From assembly GCF_049673105.1 (NCBI RefSeq), contig NZ_JBATXG010000013.1, positions 1 to 64,000 on the forward strand: DNA of 64,000 nt. Direction: 5' to 3'. Positions within the stretch are counted from its first letter, which is position 1. Every line of letters starts with the position of its first letter. Source of the stretch: Castellaniella sp049673105. Its GTDB lineage: Bacteria > Pseudomonadota > Gammaproteobacteria > Burkholderiales > Burkholderiaceae_B. The position numbers were made by a program, and so were the translations under genes. Shown here in pieces: positions 1 to 9,415 of this stretch. The notes below the pieces were generated by a model, which saw only the letters and a program-made list of their open reading frames with translations, had not been told where the DNA came from and ran no database searches.

Positions 1-1
1 G

Positions 2-1588
2 TGGGTGCTGCTGGCCGGCGCCGTGCAGGCCCTGTGCTTCGCCCCCGGCCCTCTGCCAGCCTGGAGCCTGCCCTTTGTGCAGATCGCCAGTCTGGCCATC
101 CTGGCCGCCCATGTCTGGGGGGCCGCAGGACCGCGGCAGGCGGCGGCCTACGGCTGGCTGTTCGGGGTGGCCCAGTTCACCATCGGGGTGTACTGGCTGA
201 CCATCAGCATGCATCAGTTCGGCGGGCTGGCCCTGCCGCTGGCCATCGGCGCGCTGCTGCTGTTCGCCGCCGCCATGGCGCTGTACGCCGCAGGCGCCTG
301 CGCGGTAAGCGCATGGCTGTGCGCGGCCCACAGAAACCCAGAGCAAACCGCCGGGCGGCAGATCTTGAACGCCGTCGCCTGGGCCTGCGCCTGGACCCTG
401 TTCGAGTGGCTGCGCGGCACTTTGTTTACCGGTTTCACCTGGCTGAACGCAGGCTACGCGCATGCGGAAGGCATGTTCGCCGCCTGGGCGCCCTTTGTCG
501 GCGTCTACGGCGTGGCATGGCTGTCCGCCTTTGCCGCCGGGGCCATCGCACTGATGGCGCGCGCCAAAGACACCCCTCCTTATGATCGCAGCGCGGCGGC
601 CACGATCGCACTGGCGCTGCTGACCGGCCTGCTGGGCATCGCCTGGACTCACATCGATTGGTCGCACGCTCAGGGCGACCCCCTGTTGGTCCGCCTGGTG
701 CAGCCCGCCACGCCGCAGTCGGAGAAATTCGATCCGACCAGTTTCGCGGCCACGCAGAACCATGTCCTGCGGCTGGCGGGCCTGCCTGCCAAGACTCCTC
801 AGGACCAACCGGCGCTGATCATCCTGCCCGAAACCGTGATACCGATCTTCCAGGATCAGGCGCCGCCGGCGGTCTGGCAACCCTGGCTGGATCTGGCTCA
901 GCGGATGAACGCCAGCCTGCTCCTGGGCTTGCCGCTGCACGAGCGTACCGCTGCAGGCGACCGCTACACCAATGGCGCCACCGTGATCAGCCCCGCAGAC
1001 CGCCAACCGCCCTTGAGTCCTGGGCAATGGCGCTACGAGAAACACCATCTGGTCCCCTTCGGGGAGTTCATTCCGCCCGGCTTTCGCTGGTTCGTCCAGG
1101 CGCTGCAAATTCCACTGGGGGATTTTGACCAGGGGTCGCTACGCCAGCCGCCGCTCTCTTTGCACGGCCAATCTCTGGCACTGAACATCTGCTACGAAGA
1201 TATTTTCGGCGAGGAGATCGCCACGGCGGTGGCGCCAGGCGCAGACGGCGCTCCCGGCGCCAGCATCCTGGTCAACCTGAGCAACCTGGCGTGGTTCGGC
1301 AACACCTGGGCCTTGCGCCAGCATCTGTGGATCGCCCGCATGCGGGCGCTGGAAACCGCGCGGCCCGTGATCCGCGCCACGAATACCGGCATGACCGCCG
1401 CCATCGACCCGAACGGCCAAGTGCGAGGCATGCTGGAGTCCGCCACCCCCGGCGTGATGGACGTGGAAATCCAGGGCGCCCAAGGGCTGACGCCCTATGT
1501 GCGCTGGGGCAACAACCCTATTCTGATCTGGACGCTGCTGGGCCTGCTGCTGGCTTGGCGCTACCGCCGCCCCGCCCGCGCAAACTGA
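2..1588 (+). CDS. lnt: Apolipoprotein N-acyltransferase, 5' end missing
   Basis: Transfers an acyl chain from phospholipid to the N-terminal cysteine of apolipoproteins in the inner membrane, the last step of lipoprotein maturation. The reading frame is open from base 2, so the true start lies before the window. The N-terminal half is a run of hydrophobic segments; the C-terminal half is a nitrilase-fold domain with the expected triad: Glu in ILPETVIPIF (about residue 276 of the visible part), Lys in YEKHHLVPFGEF and Cys in NICYEDIFG. A final hydrophobic helix is followed by RYRRP at the C terminus, as in the family. It ends one base before the converging stop of the next gene. The identity is firm; only the N terminus is unknown. 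Confidence 0.95.
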   Translation, partial: WVLLAGAVQALCFAPGPLPAWSLPFVQIASLAILAAHVWGAAGPRQAAAYGWLFGVAQFTIGVYWLTISMHQFGGLALPLAIGALLLFAAAMALYAAGACAVSAWLCAAHRNPEQTAGRQILNAVAWACAWTLFEWLRGTLFTGFTWLNAGYAHAEGMFAAWAPFVGVYGVAWLSAFAAGAIALMARAKDTPPYDRSAAATIALALLTGLLGIAWTHIDWSHAQGDPLLVRLVQPATPQSEKFDPTSFAATQNHVLRLAGLPAKTPQDQPALIILPETVIPIFQDQAPPAVWQPWLDLAQRMNASLLLGLPLHERTAAGDRYTNGATVISPADRQPPLSPGQWRYEKHHLVPFGEFIPPGFRWFVQALQIPLGDFDQGSLRQPPLSLHGQSLALNICYEDIFGEEIATAVAPGADGAPGASILVNLSNLAWFGNTWALRQHLWIARMRALETARPVIRATNTGMTAAIDPNGQVRGMLESATPGVMDVEIQGAQGLTPYVRWGNNPILIWTLLGLLLAWRYRRPARAN

Positions 1589-1589
1589 T

Positions 1590-4493
1590 TCAGACCTGCG
1601 CCGCTTTGGCGTCGCGCAGGTGCCGTTCGAAACTGTCCTGATCCAGGGGTTCGCCCAGCCAGAAACCCTGCCCGGCATCACACCCGATGTTGCGCAGCAT
1701 GTTGTATTGCGCCTGATTGGCGATGCCCTCGGCAATGACGCGCATGCCCAGGCGATGCGCCAACGCCACCACGGATTCGCACACCAGCCGGGCGGCTTCG
1801 TTGTCGGACACCTGCTCGGTGACCTCGCGTTCCAGCTTCAGGGTCTCGAACAGCAAGTCACGAGACGCCAGCAACGCCGGCATCCCGACGGAGACCGCCC
1901 CGACGCTGAACCGCATGCCCAGACGATGCAGATCCTGCAGCCGGCTACGCACCAGCGGGCTGAGATTCATCAGCAGATGCTCGTTGAATTCCAGCGACAG
2001 GCAATCGGCAGGCAGGTTCTGGGCGCCCAACAGGTCCAGCACATTTTCCAGTCCGGACTGCGCCAGACTGAACTGGCCGGGCGACACATTCACGGTCAGG
2101 CGCAAATCGGGCGCCAGGTCCTGGTGCCAACGCCCCAACTGCTGAATGGATTCGCGAAACACCCAATCGCCCAGCGGCTGCATGAGCTGGCGTTCTTCGA
2201 TGAAAGGGATGAAATCCATGGGCGCAATCACGCCAAAGGTCGGATGCCGCCAGCGCAGCAGGACTTCGGCCTGGATGAGTCGCCCAGTGCGGAAAGAGTA
2301 GATCGGCTGGTACAGCAGGAAGAACTGACCGGCTTCGATGGCGTCGGGCAGCGTCACCAACAAATCATGCTGCATGCGCGCCCGGTCCCGCATGGATTGG
2401 TCGAAATACTGATAGCCGTTGCGCCCGGCCGCCTTGGCCTGATACATGGCCATATCGACGTGCCGCATCAGCATTTCCGCGTTATCCGCATCCGCCGGAT
2501 ACACGGCAACCCCCAGGCTGGCGGAAATCTGGACCATGCTGCCCGCCAGCGGATAGGGTTCCGTGATGCAGTCCAGCAGGCGTTGGCACAAAACGTCCAG
2601 CTGCGGCCTGTCCAACTGCGTGCCGCCGGCTTTGTCCGCGACCAGAATCACGAATTCATCCCCGCCCAGGCGAGCGATGAAATGGCGGTCCTCGGTGCCG
2701 CGCCGCAGGCGCTCGGCAACTTCCACCAGCAAATGATCGCCCATTTCGTGTCCCATGGAATCATTGACCTCTTTGAACAGGTCCAGATCCAGGAACAGCA
2801 GGGCCACGGATTGCCCCTTGCGGTCCGCCTCATCCACCGACGCTTTCAGGTGTTCATGGAAATACTGGCGATTGGGCAAACTGGTCAGCGGGTCGTGGTG
2901 CGCCTGGTTCCAGATGGCGGTTTCCACCTGCTTTTTCTGCGTCACGTCGCTGAGCATCACGACGCGGCAATTGACCGAGCCGTCATGATTCCAGGCCGTA
3001 TCCAGCACCACGCGCTGGGCGTATTCCTCGCCCGATTTGCGTTGCAGCCAGTATTCGCCTTCCCAGCGCCCCTTGGTATTGATGGCATGCCACATCTGAT
3101 CGTAAAAATCCCGGTTATGGCGGCCGGGGCGCAGCAAGGTCAGCAATTCGCCGGCGACCTCGTCGGGCCAGTAACCCGTCATGCGGGAATACGCCGGATT
3201 GACGTCGATGATGACGCCGGTGGCATCGGTGATCGCAATGGCTTCGCTGCTGTTCTCGTAGGCGATGGCAGCCAGCTGGGCGGATGATTCGGCCTGCTTG
3301 CTTTCGGTGATGTCCTGCACCAGACCGATAATGGCGGCATCCTCGCCCGTTCCCACCAGCGTGATGAACGTTTCAATGTCGAACAGCGAGCCGTCCTTGC
3401 GGCGGCCATGACGCTCGAACCGCAAGGTCGAGACTTTCTGGCTGCGGCCGGATTTCAAGGCCTCGTCCACCAGATAGCGTTCCCTGGGGGCGATGATGGA
3501 CAGCAGCGTCAGGTGTCCGATCATTTCGTCGGGCTGATACCCGAAGATATCGGCCATTTTCTGGCTGACGAAACTGAAGCGGTCATGGGCGATCAGGAAA
3601 ATCCCCACCAGGGCGTTGGATGCCAGCCCCTGAAAAATGATTTCGGATCGCTGCAGGCCTTCCCGGTCCTCGCGCATCTGAGTCAGCAGTTTATGGATAT
3701 GCTGGGCGCCCGCGTTATAGGCGCGACCGATTTCGATCAGTTCGTCAACCCCGGCAGGCACCACACGGGTGGTGTAATCGCCGCGCAACAGATCCCGTGA
3801 CGCGCGGCGCAATACCCGCAACGGCAACAACACGCCGCGACGCACCAACAGAAACCCCGCGATCAGCAAGCCAAGATCCAGCATCACCAGGATCACCAAC
3901 CACTTCAGCACCTGGGTTTTGGCATCATGCAGCACCGGCATTAACGCATCTGCAGCCGTATCGAGCGAGTTCAGCAGCGCGGCGGCATTATCCGCGATCC
4001 ACTGCCGCTGGACGGCATGCGGAAAATCCCGCTTTTCGGCAAGGGTGTCTCCCCAGGCGTAGGAATCCAGCATCACCGCCTGCAAACGGCCCCGCAACAC
4101 CACCCAGTCACGTTGAATTTTGGGCAGCGCCTGACGGACCAGCGGCTGATCCAGCGCTTCGATCTCGCGATCCCCCACGACGCCGCCCTGCCCCAGCGCC
4201 CGCAGGGCCAAGTCCATGGCATCGATTTCTTTGCTGATCTGCGCAGTCTGCGGCAGGCCGCCATCCGACAGCCGCATCGCCCGTACGGCCAGCAGCTGAC
4301 TATAGGTACGCATGCTGCCCAGCGTCGCCGACTGGTCGAGCGCGGCATCGTAGCGCGACATGAGCGAATACACCAAAGCAGCATTGCCCAACACAAAGGC
4401 CAGCATCAGAATGCAAAATGCGGCTGCCAGCGACCTGAGCCCGAATAAGGCGTGGCCGGCAGACGCTGCTGGTTTTAAAAATCGTGGGCGCAT
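1590..4493 (-). CDS. Membrane HAMP-PAS-PAS-GGDEF protein with degenerate EAL domain
   Basis: Cyclic-di-GMP signalling protein of 967 residues. Order: TM helix near residues 20-45, periplasmic helical stretch, second TM near 210-235, HAMP, two PAS domains, GGDEF, EAL. The GGDEF core ARLGGDEFVIL is intact, so diguanylate cyclase activity is plausible; no RxxD inhibitory site is seen at its usual place. The EAL domain keeps the fold (QPIYSF, TVNVSPGQF, GCDAGQGF) but has lost key residues: EVLLRW for EALLRW, VGAVSVG where DDFGTG is expected, KLERE for KIDRS, and EGIAN for EGVET. It is probably inactive as a phosphodiesterase. Start chosen at 4493 because AGGA precedes it; an upstream ATG at 4565 lacks a ribosome site. 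Confidence 0.9.
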   Translation of the reverse strand: MRPRFLKPAASAGHALFGLRSLAAAFCILMLAFVLGNAALVYSLMSRYDAALDQSATLGSMRTYSQLLAVRAMRLSDGGLPQTAQISKEIDAMDLALRALGQGGVVGDREIEALDQPLVRQALPKIQRDWVVLRGRLQAVMLDSYAWGDTLAEKRDFPHAVQRQWIADNAAALLNSLDTAADALMPVLHDAKTQVLKWLVILVMLDLGLLIAGFLLVRRGVLLPLRVLRRASRDLLRGDYTTRVVPAGVDELIEIGRAYNAGAQHIHKLLTQMREDREGLQRSEIIFQGLASNALVGIFLIAHDRFSFVSQKMADIFGYQPDEMIGHLTLLSIIAPRERYLVDEALKSGRSQKVSTLRFERHGRRKDGSLFDIETFITLVGTGEDAAIIGLVQDITESKQAESSAQLAAIAYENSSEAIAITDATGVIIDVNPAYSRMTGYWPDEVAGELLTLLRPGRHNRDFYDQMWHAINTKGRWEGEYWLQRKSGEEYAQRVVLDTAWNHDGSVNCRVVMLSDVTQKKQVETAIWNQAHHDPLTSLPNRQYFHEHLKASVDEADRKGQSVALLFLDLDLFKEVNDSMGHEMGDHLLVEVAERLRRGTEDRHFIARLGGDEFVILVADKAGGTQLDRPQLDVLCQRLLDCITEPYPLAGSMVQISASLGVAVYPADADNAEMLMRHVDMAMYQAKAAGRNGYQYFDQSMRDRARMQHDLLVTLPDAIEAGQFFLLYQPIYSFRTGRLIQAEVLLRWRHPTFGVIAPMDFIPFIEERQLMQPLGDWVFRESIQQLGRWHQDLAPDLRLTVNVSPGQFSLAQSGLENVLDLLGAQNLPADCLSLEFNEHLLMNLSPLVRSRLQDLHRLGMRFSVGAVSVGMPALLASRDLLFETLKLEREVTEQVSDNEAARLVCESVVALAHRLGMRVIAEGIANQAQYNMLRNIGCDAGQGFWLGEPLDQDSFERHLRDAKAAQV

Positions 4494-4650
4494 GCGATCC
4501 TGGTGATTAAGGAATAGTGTCCTTTTTGTCGCCGCAAGGGATATTCCCCTGATGCCACCAAGCATGTTACCGGATATACCAACAAAGACAATTGAACAAA
4601 AGCTGGTTTCCTGACGGGAAATTAGGCTTTTGGATGTGATTTAAAAATAA

Positions 4651-4682
4651 AAAACCCTGCAAACATCCGTTTGCAGGGTTTT
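4651..4682 (-). terminator. Rho-independent terminator after the tRNA genes
   Basis: A perfect stem of about 14 bp (core CCCTGCAAAC / GTTTGCAGGG) around a four-base loop. Read on the minus strand it is followed by a T-rich run and sits directly after tRNA-Asp, so it likely ends the tRNA transcript. A short T run on the other side could let it work in both directions. Confidence 0.85.
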
Positions 4683-4691
4683 CGTATTTTT

Positions 4692-4768
4692 TGGCGGAGC
4701 GGACGGGACTCGAACCCGCGACCCCCGGCGTGACAGGCCGGTATTCTAACCAACTGAACTACCGCTCC
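4692..4768 (-). tRNA. tRNA-Asp (GTC)
   Basis: On the minus strand the sequence begins GGAGCGGTAGTTCAG and folds into a cloverleaf. The anticodon loop CTGTCAC gives GTC (Asp). The T arm carries GGTTCGAGTCC. The acceptor stem GGAGCGG/CCGCTCC is perfect, the discriminator base is G and CCA is encoded. It is the last of three tandem tRNA genes. Confidence 0.97.
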
Positions 4769-4787
4769 GCAGCGGTGCCAGATAATC

Positions 4788-4863
4788 TGGCGTCCCCTAG
4801 GGGATTCGAACCCCTGTACCCACCGTGAAAGGGTGGTGTCCTAGGCCTCTAGACGAAGGGGAC
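4788..4863 (-). tRNA. tRNA-Glu (TTC)
   Basis: On the minus strand it begins GTCCCCTTCGTCTAG, typical of bacterial tRNA-Glu. The anticodon loop CTTTCAC gives TTC. The T arm is GGGGTTCGAATCCCC and CCA is encoded. Nineteen bases separate it from tRNA-Asp. Confidence 0.97.
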
Positions 4864-4888
4864 AGGACATTCGTTTATTGAAGAAGTT

Positions 4889-4964
<76 letters not shown>

Positions 4965-5012
4965 AAAACAAGGTCTTCATCAACGAAGAAGCGAGATTAT
5001 GCATGAAAATTT

Positions 5013-6311
5013 TCAAGTGTGCAAGCCGTGCTGATTTTTTTGTAGATGAGATGCCAACACCGCCAGAACGGTCGCCGTCAGGTGCCGCACATCGTCAGGC
5101 GGCATCACGAAAGCCGGTGTCAGATACACGGTGCGCCCCAAGGGCCGAACCCACACACCGGCTTGCAAAAAAGCCTCGCATAAAGCGGCACGGTCGGGCG
5201 CATGGTGCAGCTCGACCGCGCCAATCGCACCTTTCACGCGCACTGCCCGCACACCCGGCAAGTCACGACATGCGCCCAAGCCTTCGTTCAGCAGCGTCTC
5301 GATCGCCTCCACCTGCGCCAGCCTGGGTTCACTGTCGAATAGATCCAGCGAAGCATGGGCGGCCGCGCAGGCCAGCGCATTGCCCATATATGTCGGCCCA
5401 TGCATCAAGGCATGCGAGGCATCATCGGACCAGAAAGCCTCGAACACGCGCTGGCTGGCAATCGTCGCCGCCAGGGGCAGCGTCCCGCCGGTCAGCGCCT
5501 TGGACAGAGTCAGGATGTCCGGGCGCACATCTGCCTGTTGAAAAGCGAACAGCGAGCCGGTGCGCCCGAAGCCGGTAAAGATCTCATCGAAGATCAGCAG
5601 GATGTCGTGCCGGTCCGCCACTCGGCGCAAGCGCCGCAAGACCTGGGGATCGTGCATCTGCATGCCCGCGGCCCCCTGCACCAGGGGTTCGATCAACACA
5701 GCAGCCACCCGATCCTGCTGGCGCTGCAGCGCATCATCCAGCAGAGCTTCACTTTGATCATCCTGCGGCAGCGGCAGCATGTCCTGGGCGGGCAACACAG
5801 CGCCAAACGCGGCATGCATGCCGATATCGGGATCGCACACGGCCATCGTGCCCAAGGTATCGCCGTGATATCCGCCCCGAAAGGACAAGATACGCCGCCG
5901 CTGCGACTCGCCCCGATTCAGCCAGTACTGAATCGCCATCTTCATCGCCACTTCGACGCTGACCGAACCAGATTCGGTGAAAAACACTCTGTCCAACCCG
6001 GCCCCCAGCCGCTCGCACAGCCGCTGCGCCAGCGTCAAGGCCGGTTCGTGCACCAGGCCGCCGAACATGATGTGAGGCATGCGTTCCAGCTGCTGCCGGA
6101 CCGACTCGGCAATGTGGGGATGGTTATACCCGTGACAGGCAGTCCACCAGGAAGCCAGGCCATCAATCAGGACGCGGCCATCAGCCAGATAGATCCGGCA
6201 ACCCTGGGTGGCCTGAACAGGAACCGGCAAGGCGGCGGTTTTCATCTGGGTATAAGGCAGCCAGATATGCGGATAGCCCTGATCCATCCAGGGCACGGAG
6301 GGGAGTGTCAT
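5013..6311 (-). CDS. bioA: Adenosylmethionine-8-amino-7-oxononanoate aminotransferase
   Basis: PLP enzyme that makes 7,8-diaminopelargonate (DAPA) from KAPA, using S-adenosylmethionine as amino donor. The family signature IWLPYTQMKTA lies near the N terminus, FDEIFTGFGRTG carries the cofactor aspartate, and LTLSKALTGG holds the PLP lysine. From the ATG at 6311 the protein has 432 residues, normal for BioA; the frame continues upstream to a GTG, but 6311 fits the family N terminus. It is transcribed away from bioF-bioC-bioD across a 0.2 kb region that must hold both promoters. Confidence 0.95.
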   Translation of the reverse strand: MTLPSVPWMDQGYPHIWLPYTQMKTAALPVPVQATQGCRIYLADGRVLIDGLASWWTACHGYNHPHIAESVRQQLERMPHIMFGGLVHEPALTLAQRLCERLGAGLDRVFFTESGSVSVEVAMKMAIQYWLNRGESQRRRILSFRGGYHGDTLGTMAVCDPDIGMHAAFGAVLPAQDMLPLPQDDQSEALLDDALQRQQDRVAAVLIEPLVQGAAGMQMHDPQVLRRLRRVADRHDILLIFDEIFTGFGRTGSLFAFQQADVRPDILTLSKALTGGTLPLAATIASQRVFEAFWSDDASHALMHGPTYMGNALACAAAHASLDLFDSEPRLAQVEAIETLLNEGLGACRDLPGVRAVRVKGAIGAVELHHAPDRAALCEAFLQAGVWVRPLGRTVYLTPAFVMPPDDVRHLTATVLAVLASHLQKNQHGLHT

Positions 6312-6386
6312 ATTTTGTTTCCACTGTGCGGCAGTGCGCCGAAGACCCGACATAGATGATCGAAGCGGGACGATGGAGCCTGTTGG

Positions 6387-6422
6387 TTTGAATTGTCATT
6401 AACTTTCATTTGTCGCTATTTT
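6387..6422 (+). promoter_or_regulatory. Candidate bioFCD promoter with word shared with bioB
   Basis: TTTGAATTGTCATT (6387-6400) includes a -35-like TTGTCA (6393-6398). Eighteen bases on is TATTTT (6417-6422), a possible -10. The same word, with three extra bases, covers the -35 of the bioB promoter candidate at 9348-9364. It does not match the classic BirA operator TTGTAAACC. The rest of the 6312-6516 interval is AT-rich and shows no gene. Confidence 0.45.
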
Positions 6423-6516
6423 GTATCTATCTTCACTCAATTCCACTTTTTATCGTTCAAATTGATATTATCGCTTCCCACTGAACTATGTGCCGAAAGA
6501 CCGGCCCCGCCCTGTC

Positions 6517-7686
6517 ATGGACCCATTCGAGCCGCTTTACCAAGACGCTTTGCGCCGAATGGAACACCTGTCCCGTCGACGCACGCTAAGCACATGCGAC
6601 ACGGACCAGCGCGGCGACAGCGCCCAGGCCATCCTGAATTTCAGCAGCAACGACTATCTGGGACTGGCCTCACATCCTGCTCTGACGACTCGAGCCCGCG
6701 ACTATGCCCAGCGCTACGGCGCCGGATCAACCGCCTCGCGCCTGATCTGCGGCACCCGCGACCACACGCTGGCGATTGAAGCAAAACTCGCGCACGCCAA
6801 AGGCGCCGAGGCCGCCCTGCTGTTCTCATCCGGCTGGCAAGCCAATGCCGCCGTCCTGCCGGCGCTGCTGCGGCTGCTGGGCCGCAACACCCAGGTCTAT
6901 GTCGATCGCCTGGCGCATGCCAGCCTGCATCAGGGCTGCCGAGCAGCAGGCATTCAGGAAATCCGCTTTCGCCATCAGGACCTGGATCATCTGGAACATC
7001 TGATCCAGGCGCGCGATGACCGCGCCTCACACCGGATCATCGTGACGGAAAGCGTTTTCAGCATGGATGGCGACCTGTGCGACGTGCCCGGCCTGACGGC
7101 CATCGCCGAGCGATACGGCGCTTTTCTGTACCTGGACGAGGCGCATGCCACCGGCGTTCTGGGACCTGGCGGGATGGGGCTGTCCGGACTGGTCCCCGGT
7201 CGGGTCCACCTGGCCATGGGGACGTTCAGCAAGGCGCTGGGCGGCTTTGGCGCCTACGTGGCCGGCTCGCGGGCGTTGTGCGATTACTTGATCAACACCT
7301 GCTCGGGCTTCATTCACACCACCGCCTTGCCGCCCGCGGTTCTGGGCGCCATTGACGCCGCCCTGGATCTGGTTCCCGGCCTGCAGACCGAACGCGACCG
7401 GCTAGCGGCCCACGGCAAGCGTCTGCGGGCCGCTCTGCAGGACATGGGCATGGACACCGGCGCCTCCAGCACACACATCGTGCCGCTGATCCTCGGCGAC
7501 GAGCAACGCGCCCTGACTTTCAGCCGCCGGCTGCACGCCCAAGGCATGCTGACCACGGCCATTCGCCCCCCCACGGTGCCGGTCGGCACCAGCCGTCTGC
7601 GCATCGCGCTGAGCGCGGCCCACACCGACGCCGATATCGATGCCTTGATCCTGGCCATTTCCGAAACCCATGAGGCCGTCGCATGA
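6517..7686 (+). CDS. bioF: 8-amino-7-oxononanoate synthase
   Basis: PLP-dependent condensation of pimeloyl-ACP with alanine to give KAPA, the first ring-forming precursor of biotin. Alpha-oxoamine synthase features: NFSSNDYLGLASHP, GAGSTASRLICG, ESVFSMDGD, YLDEAHATGVLG and the PLP lysine in GTFSKALGGFGAYV. At 389 residues it has the usual size. The frame also allows a GTG start at 6490; the ATG at 6517 fits the family better, though neither has a strong ribosome site. It overlaps bioC by four bases (ATGA), so the two are coupled. Confidence 0.94.
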   Translation: MDPFEPLYQDALRRMEHLSRRRTLSTCDTDQRGDSAQAILNFSSNDYLGLASHPALTTRARDYAQRYGAGSTASRLICGTRDHTLAIEAKLAHAKGAEAALLFSSGWQANAAVLPALLRLLGRNTQVYVDRLAHASLHQGCRAAGIQEIRFRHQDLDHLEHLIQARDDRASHRIIVTESVFSMDGDLCDVPGLTAIAERYGAFLYLDEAHATGVLGPGGMGLSGLVPGRVHLAMGTFSKALGGFGAYVAGSRALCDYLINTCSGFIHTTALPPAVLGAIDAALDLVPGLQTERDRLAAHGKRLRAALQDMGMDTGASSTHIVPLILGDEQRALTFSRRLHAQGMLTTAIRPPTVPVGTSRLRIALSAAHTDADIDALILAISETHEAVA

Positions 7687-8534
7687 ACCCAAGTCCGTCA
7701 CCCGCCGCCAACGTTGCAGCAAGGCGTCAATGCGGCCACCGGCAGACCCGGCGCCTTGCGCAACGATTCGATGCCGCCGCCCCCGAATATGAACGATACG
7801 CCGGCGTACAGCCCGCCGTGGCGGACCATCTGCTGGCCTGCATCACGGAACAAACACTGCCGCCCGCGCCCCGCATCCTGGAAATCGGCTGTGGAACCGG
7901 CCTCCTGAGCAGGAAGCTGGCCGCGCGATTTCCCGACGCCACATGGACCATCACGGACCTGGCCCCGGCCATGCTCGAACAAGCCCGGCGATCTTTGCGA
8001 CTGAATCAGGGCGCCCGGTTCCTGATCATGGACGGCGAACACCCCGAACCAAGCCTGGCCGATCCGGGGTTCGATCTGATCTGTTCGAGTATGGTCGTGC
8101 AATGGTTCAGCGCCCCCGCGCAAGGCATGGCCCGGCTGGCTGGCCTGCTGGCGCCCGGCGGTTGCCTGGCCGTCGCCGTCCCGGTCGAGGGCACCTGGAC
8201 GGAATGGCGCGCTGCACATCGATCCCTAGGCCTGAGACCCGCCATGATTCCCTTGCCCTCCGCCGCCTGCCTGCAAGCGCCCCATGCCGCCTTTCAGGCG
8301 ACCGTCCATACGCAGCGCTATATCGAAGCCTGCGACAGCGGCCTGGACTTCCTGCGGCGACTGCGCGGCATCGGCGCCACCGCCCCTCGCCCTGGCAGCC
8401 AGCCCATGACCGTGTCGCAGCTGCGACGCGTCTGCGCGGCATTCGAACAAGCAGGCGCGCAATCCTCATACCGGATTGCCTTCAGCCTGTGGCGCCGCCA
8501 CGGCGCCGCGCGGCGTGCCGAGGAGACGCTCTGA
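7683..8534 (+). CDS. bioC: Malonyl-ACP O-methyltransferase
   Basis: SAM-dependent methyltransferase that caps malonyl-ACP so that fatty acid synthesis can build the pimeloyl chain. Motif I is ILEIGCGTGLLSRKL, followed by ITDLAPAMLEQAR and the post-I acidic region; FDLICSSMVVQWF fits motif IV. Length 283 residues. The N terminus RRFDAAAPEYERYAGVQPAVADHLL matches BioC. It sits between bioF and bioD with translational coupling on both sides, which supports the call over a generic methyltransferase. No bioH gene is seen in the window. Confidence 0.9.
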   Translation: MNPSPSPAANVAARRQCGHRQTRRLAQRFDAAAPEYERYAGVQPAVADHLLACITEQTLPPAPRILEIGCGTGLLSRKLAARFPDATWTITDLAPAMLEQARRSLRLNQGARFLIMDGEHPEPSLADPGFDLICSSMVVQWFSAPAQGMARLAGLLAPGGCLAVAVPVEGTWTEWRAAHRSLGLRPAMIPLPSAACLQAPHAAFQATVHTQRYIEACDSGLDFLRRLRGIGATAPRPGSQPMTVSQLRRVCAAFEQAGAQSSYRIAFSLWRRHGAARRAEETL

Positions 8535-9289
8535 TGCGCAGCCATTCTGCCGCGCCACCGGCCCCAGGCGCCTTTGTGACGGGCACGGATACCGATGTCG
8601 GCAAGACTCTGGTATCCGCCATCCTGGTGAAAGCCTGGCAGGCCGACTATTGGAAACCCTATCAGACAGGGGTAGCCGATGCCTGCAGTGACACCGACAC
8701 CGTCGCTGCCTTGCTGGGACCAGGCGGGCACACCCTGCACCCCCCGGCCTGCATCCTGCAGGCGCCGCTGGCGCCTTGGGCGGCGGCGCGCCTGGAAGGC
8801 GTCGCACTGAATGCCGCCGATCTGCGCCTGCCGCGCACGCAGGCGCCGCTGGTGGTCGAAGGGGCCGGCGGGCTTTACGTGCCCATCGATGAGCGGCACA
8901 TGATGCTGGATCTGGCCGCCCGCCTGGGCCTGCCCCTCGTTCTGGTCACGCGCAGCACCCTGGGGACGATCAATCACACCCTGCTCAGCCTGCAGGCCTT
9001 GGCTGCACGCCAACTGCCCGTCATGGGGGTGATCATGAATGGCCCCCTGTCGCCCGGCAACCGCAAAGCGCTGGAACACTTTGGCCACACACGCATCCTG
9101 GCGGAAATTCCCCCGCTCCCCCGAGTGGATGCCGCCGCCATCGCCCGGATGGCGGCCGGCATCCCGCCACTGGCATCGATTCTGCCGTCTCCGCCGCCGT
9201 GCCGATCCCAGCCCGACGGCATTACAAAAAATTACACCTCAGCGCATCCACTCCCGGCGCAAGGCTTTTCGAATCACAAAAGCATTTAA
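8534..9289 (+). CDS. bioD: ATP-dependent dethiobiotin synthetase
   Basis: Closes the ureido ring of DAPA with CO2 and ATP to form dethiobiotin. The N-terminal P-loop FVTGTDTDVGKTLVS is diagnostic; YWKPYQTG carries the conserved lysine and VVEGAGGLYVP the second nucleotide-site motif. The start ATG overlaps the bioC stop by one base (TGATG). The 251-residue product is somewhat longer than usual because of a poorly conserved tail of about 30 residues rich in Pro and Ser. Last gene of the bioFCD operon; no terminator is obvious after it. Confidence 0.94.
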   Translation: MRSHSAAPPAPGAFVTGTDTDVGKTLVSAILVKAWQADYWKPYQTGVADACSDTDTVAALLGPGGHTLHPPACILQAPLAPWAAARLEGVALNAADLRLPRTQAPLVVEGAGGLYVPIDERHMMLDLAARLGLPLVLVTRSTLGTINHTLLSLQALAARQLPVMGVIMNGPLSPGNRKALEHFGHTRILAEIPPLPRVDAAAIARMAAGIPPLASILPSPPPCRSQPDGITKNYTSAHPLPAQGFSNHKSI

Positions 9290-9347
9290 TGTTCTTTTGG
9301 TCAACAGATGAGCGAGATTAATAGAAATTGACATGAATTAAAGGCCA

Positions 9348-9385
9348 TTTGAATATTTGTCATTCTCTTGATCCCGCCCTACCAT
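9348..9385 (+). promoter_or_regulatory. Candidate bioB promoter
   Basis: TTTGAATATTTGTCATT (9348-9364) contains TTGTCA (9357-9362) as a -35. Seventeen bases later TACCAT (9380-9385) fits a weak -10. The word is a near copy of the one in the bioA-bioF interval, so both may bind the same biotin regulator. Inferred from sequence alone. Confidence 0.4.
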
Positions 9386-9415
9386 CCCCGCTGTCGTTTC
9401 TTTTCCATCATTGCC

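Noticed and set aside
1620..3287. A 555-codon plus-strand frame opposite the GGDEF gene
   Set aside because: Antisense shadow with no recognisable motif; the minus-strand protein has clear domains.
6312..6516. BirA-type operator between bioA and bioF
   Set aside because: No TTGTAAACC/GGTTTACAA arms were found; only a different word shared with bioB is present.
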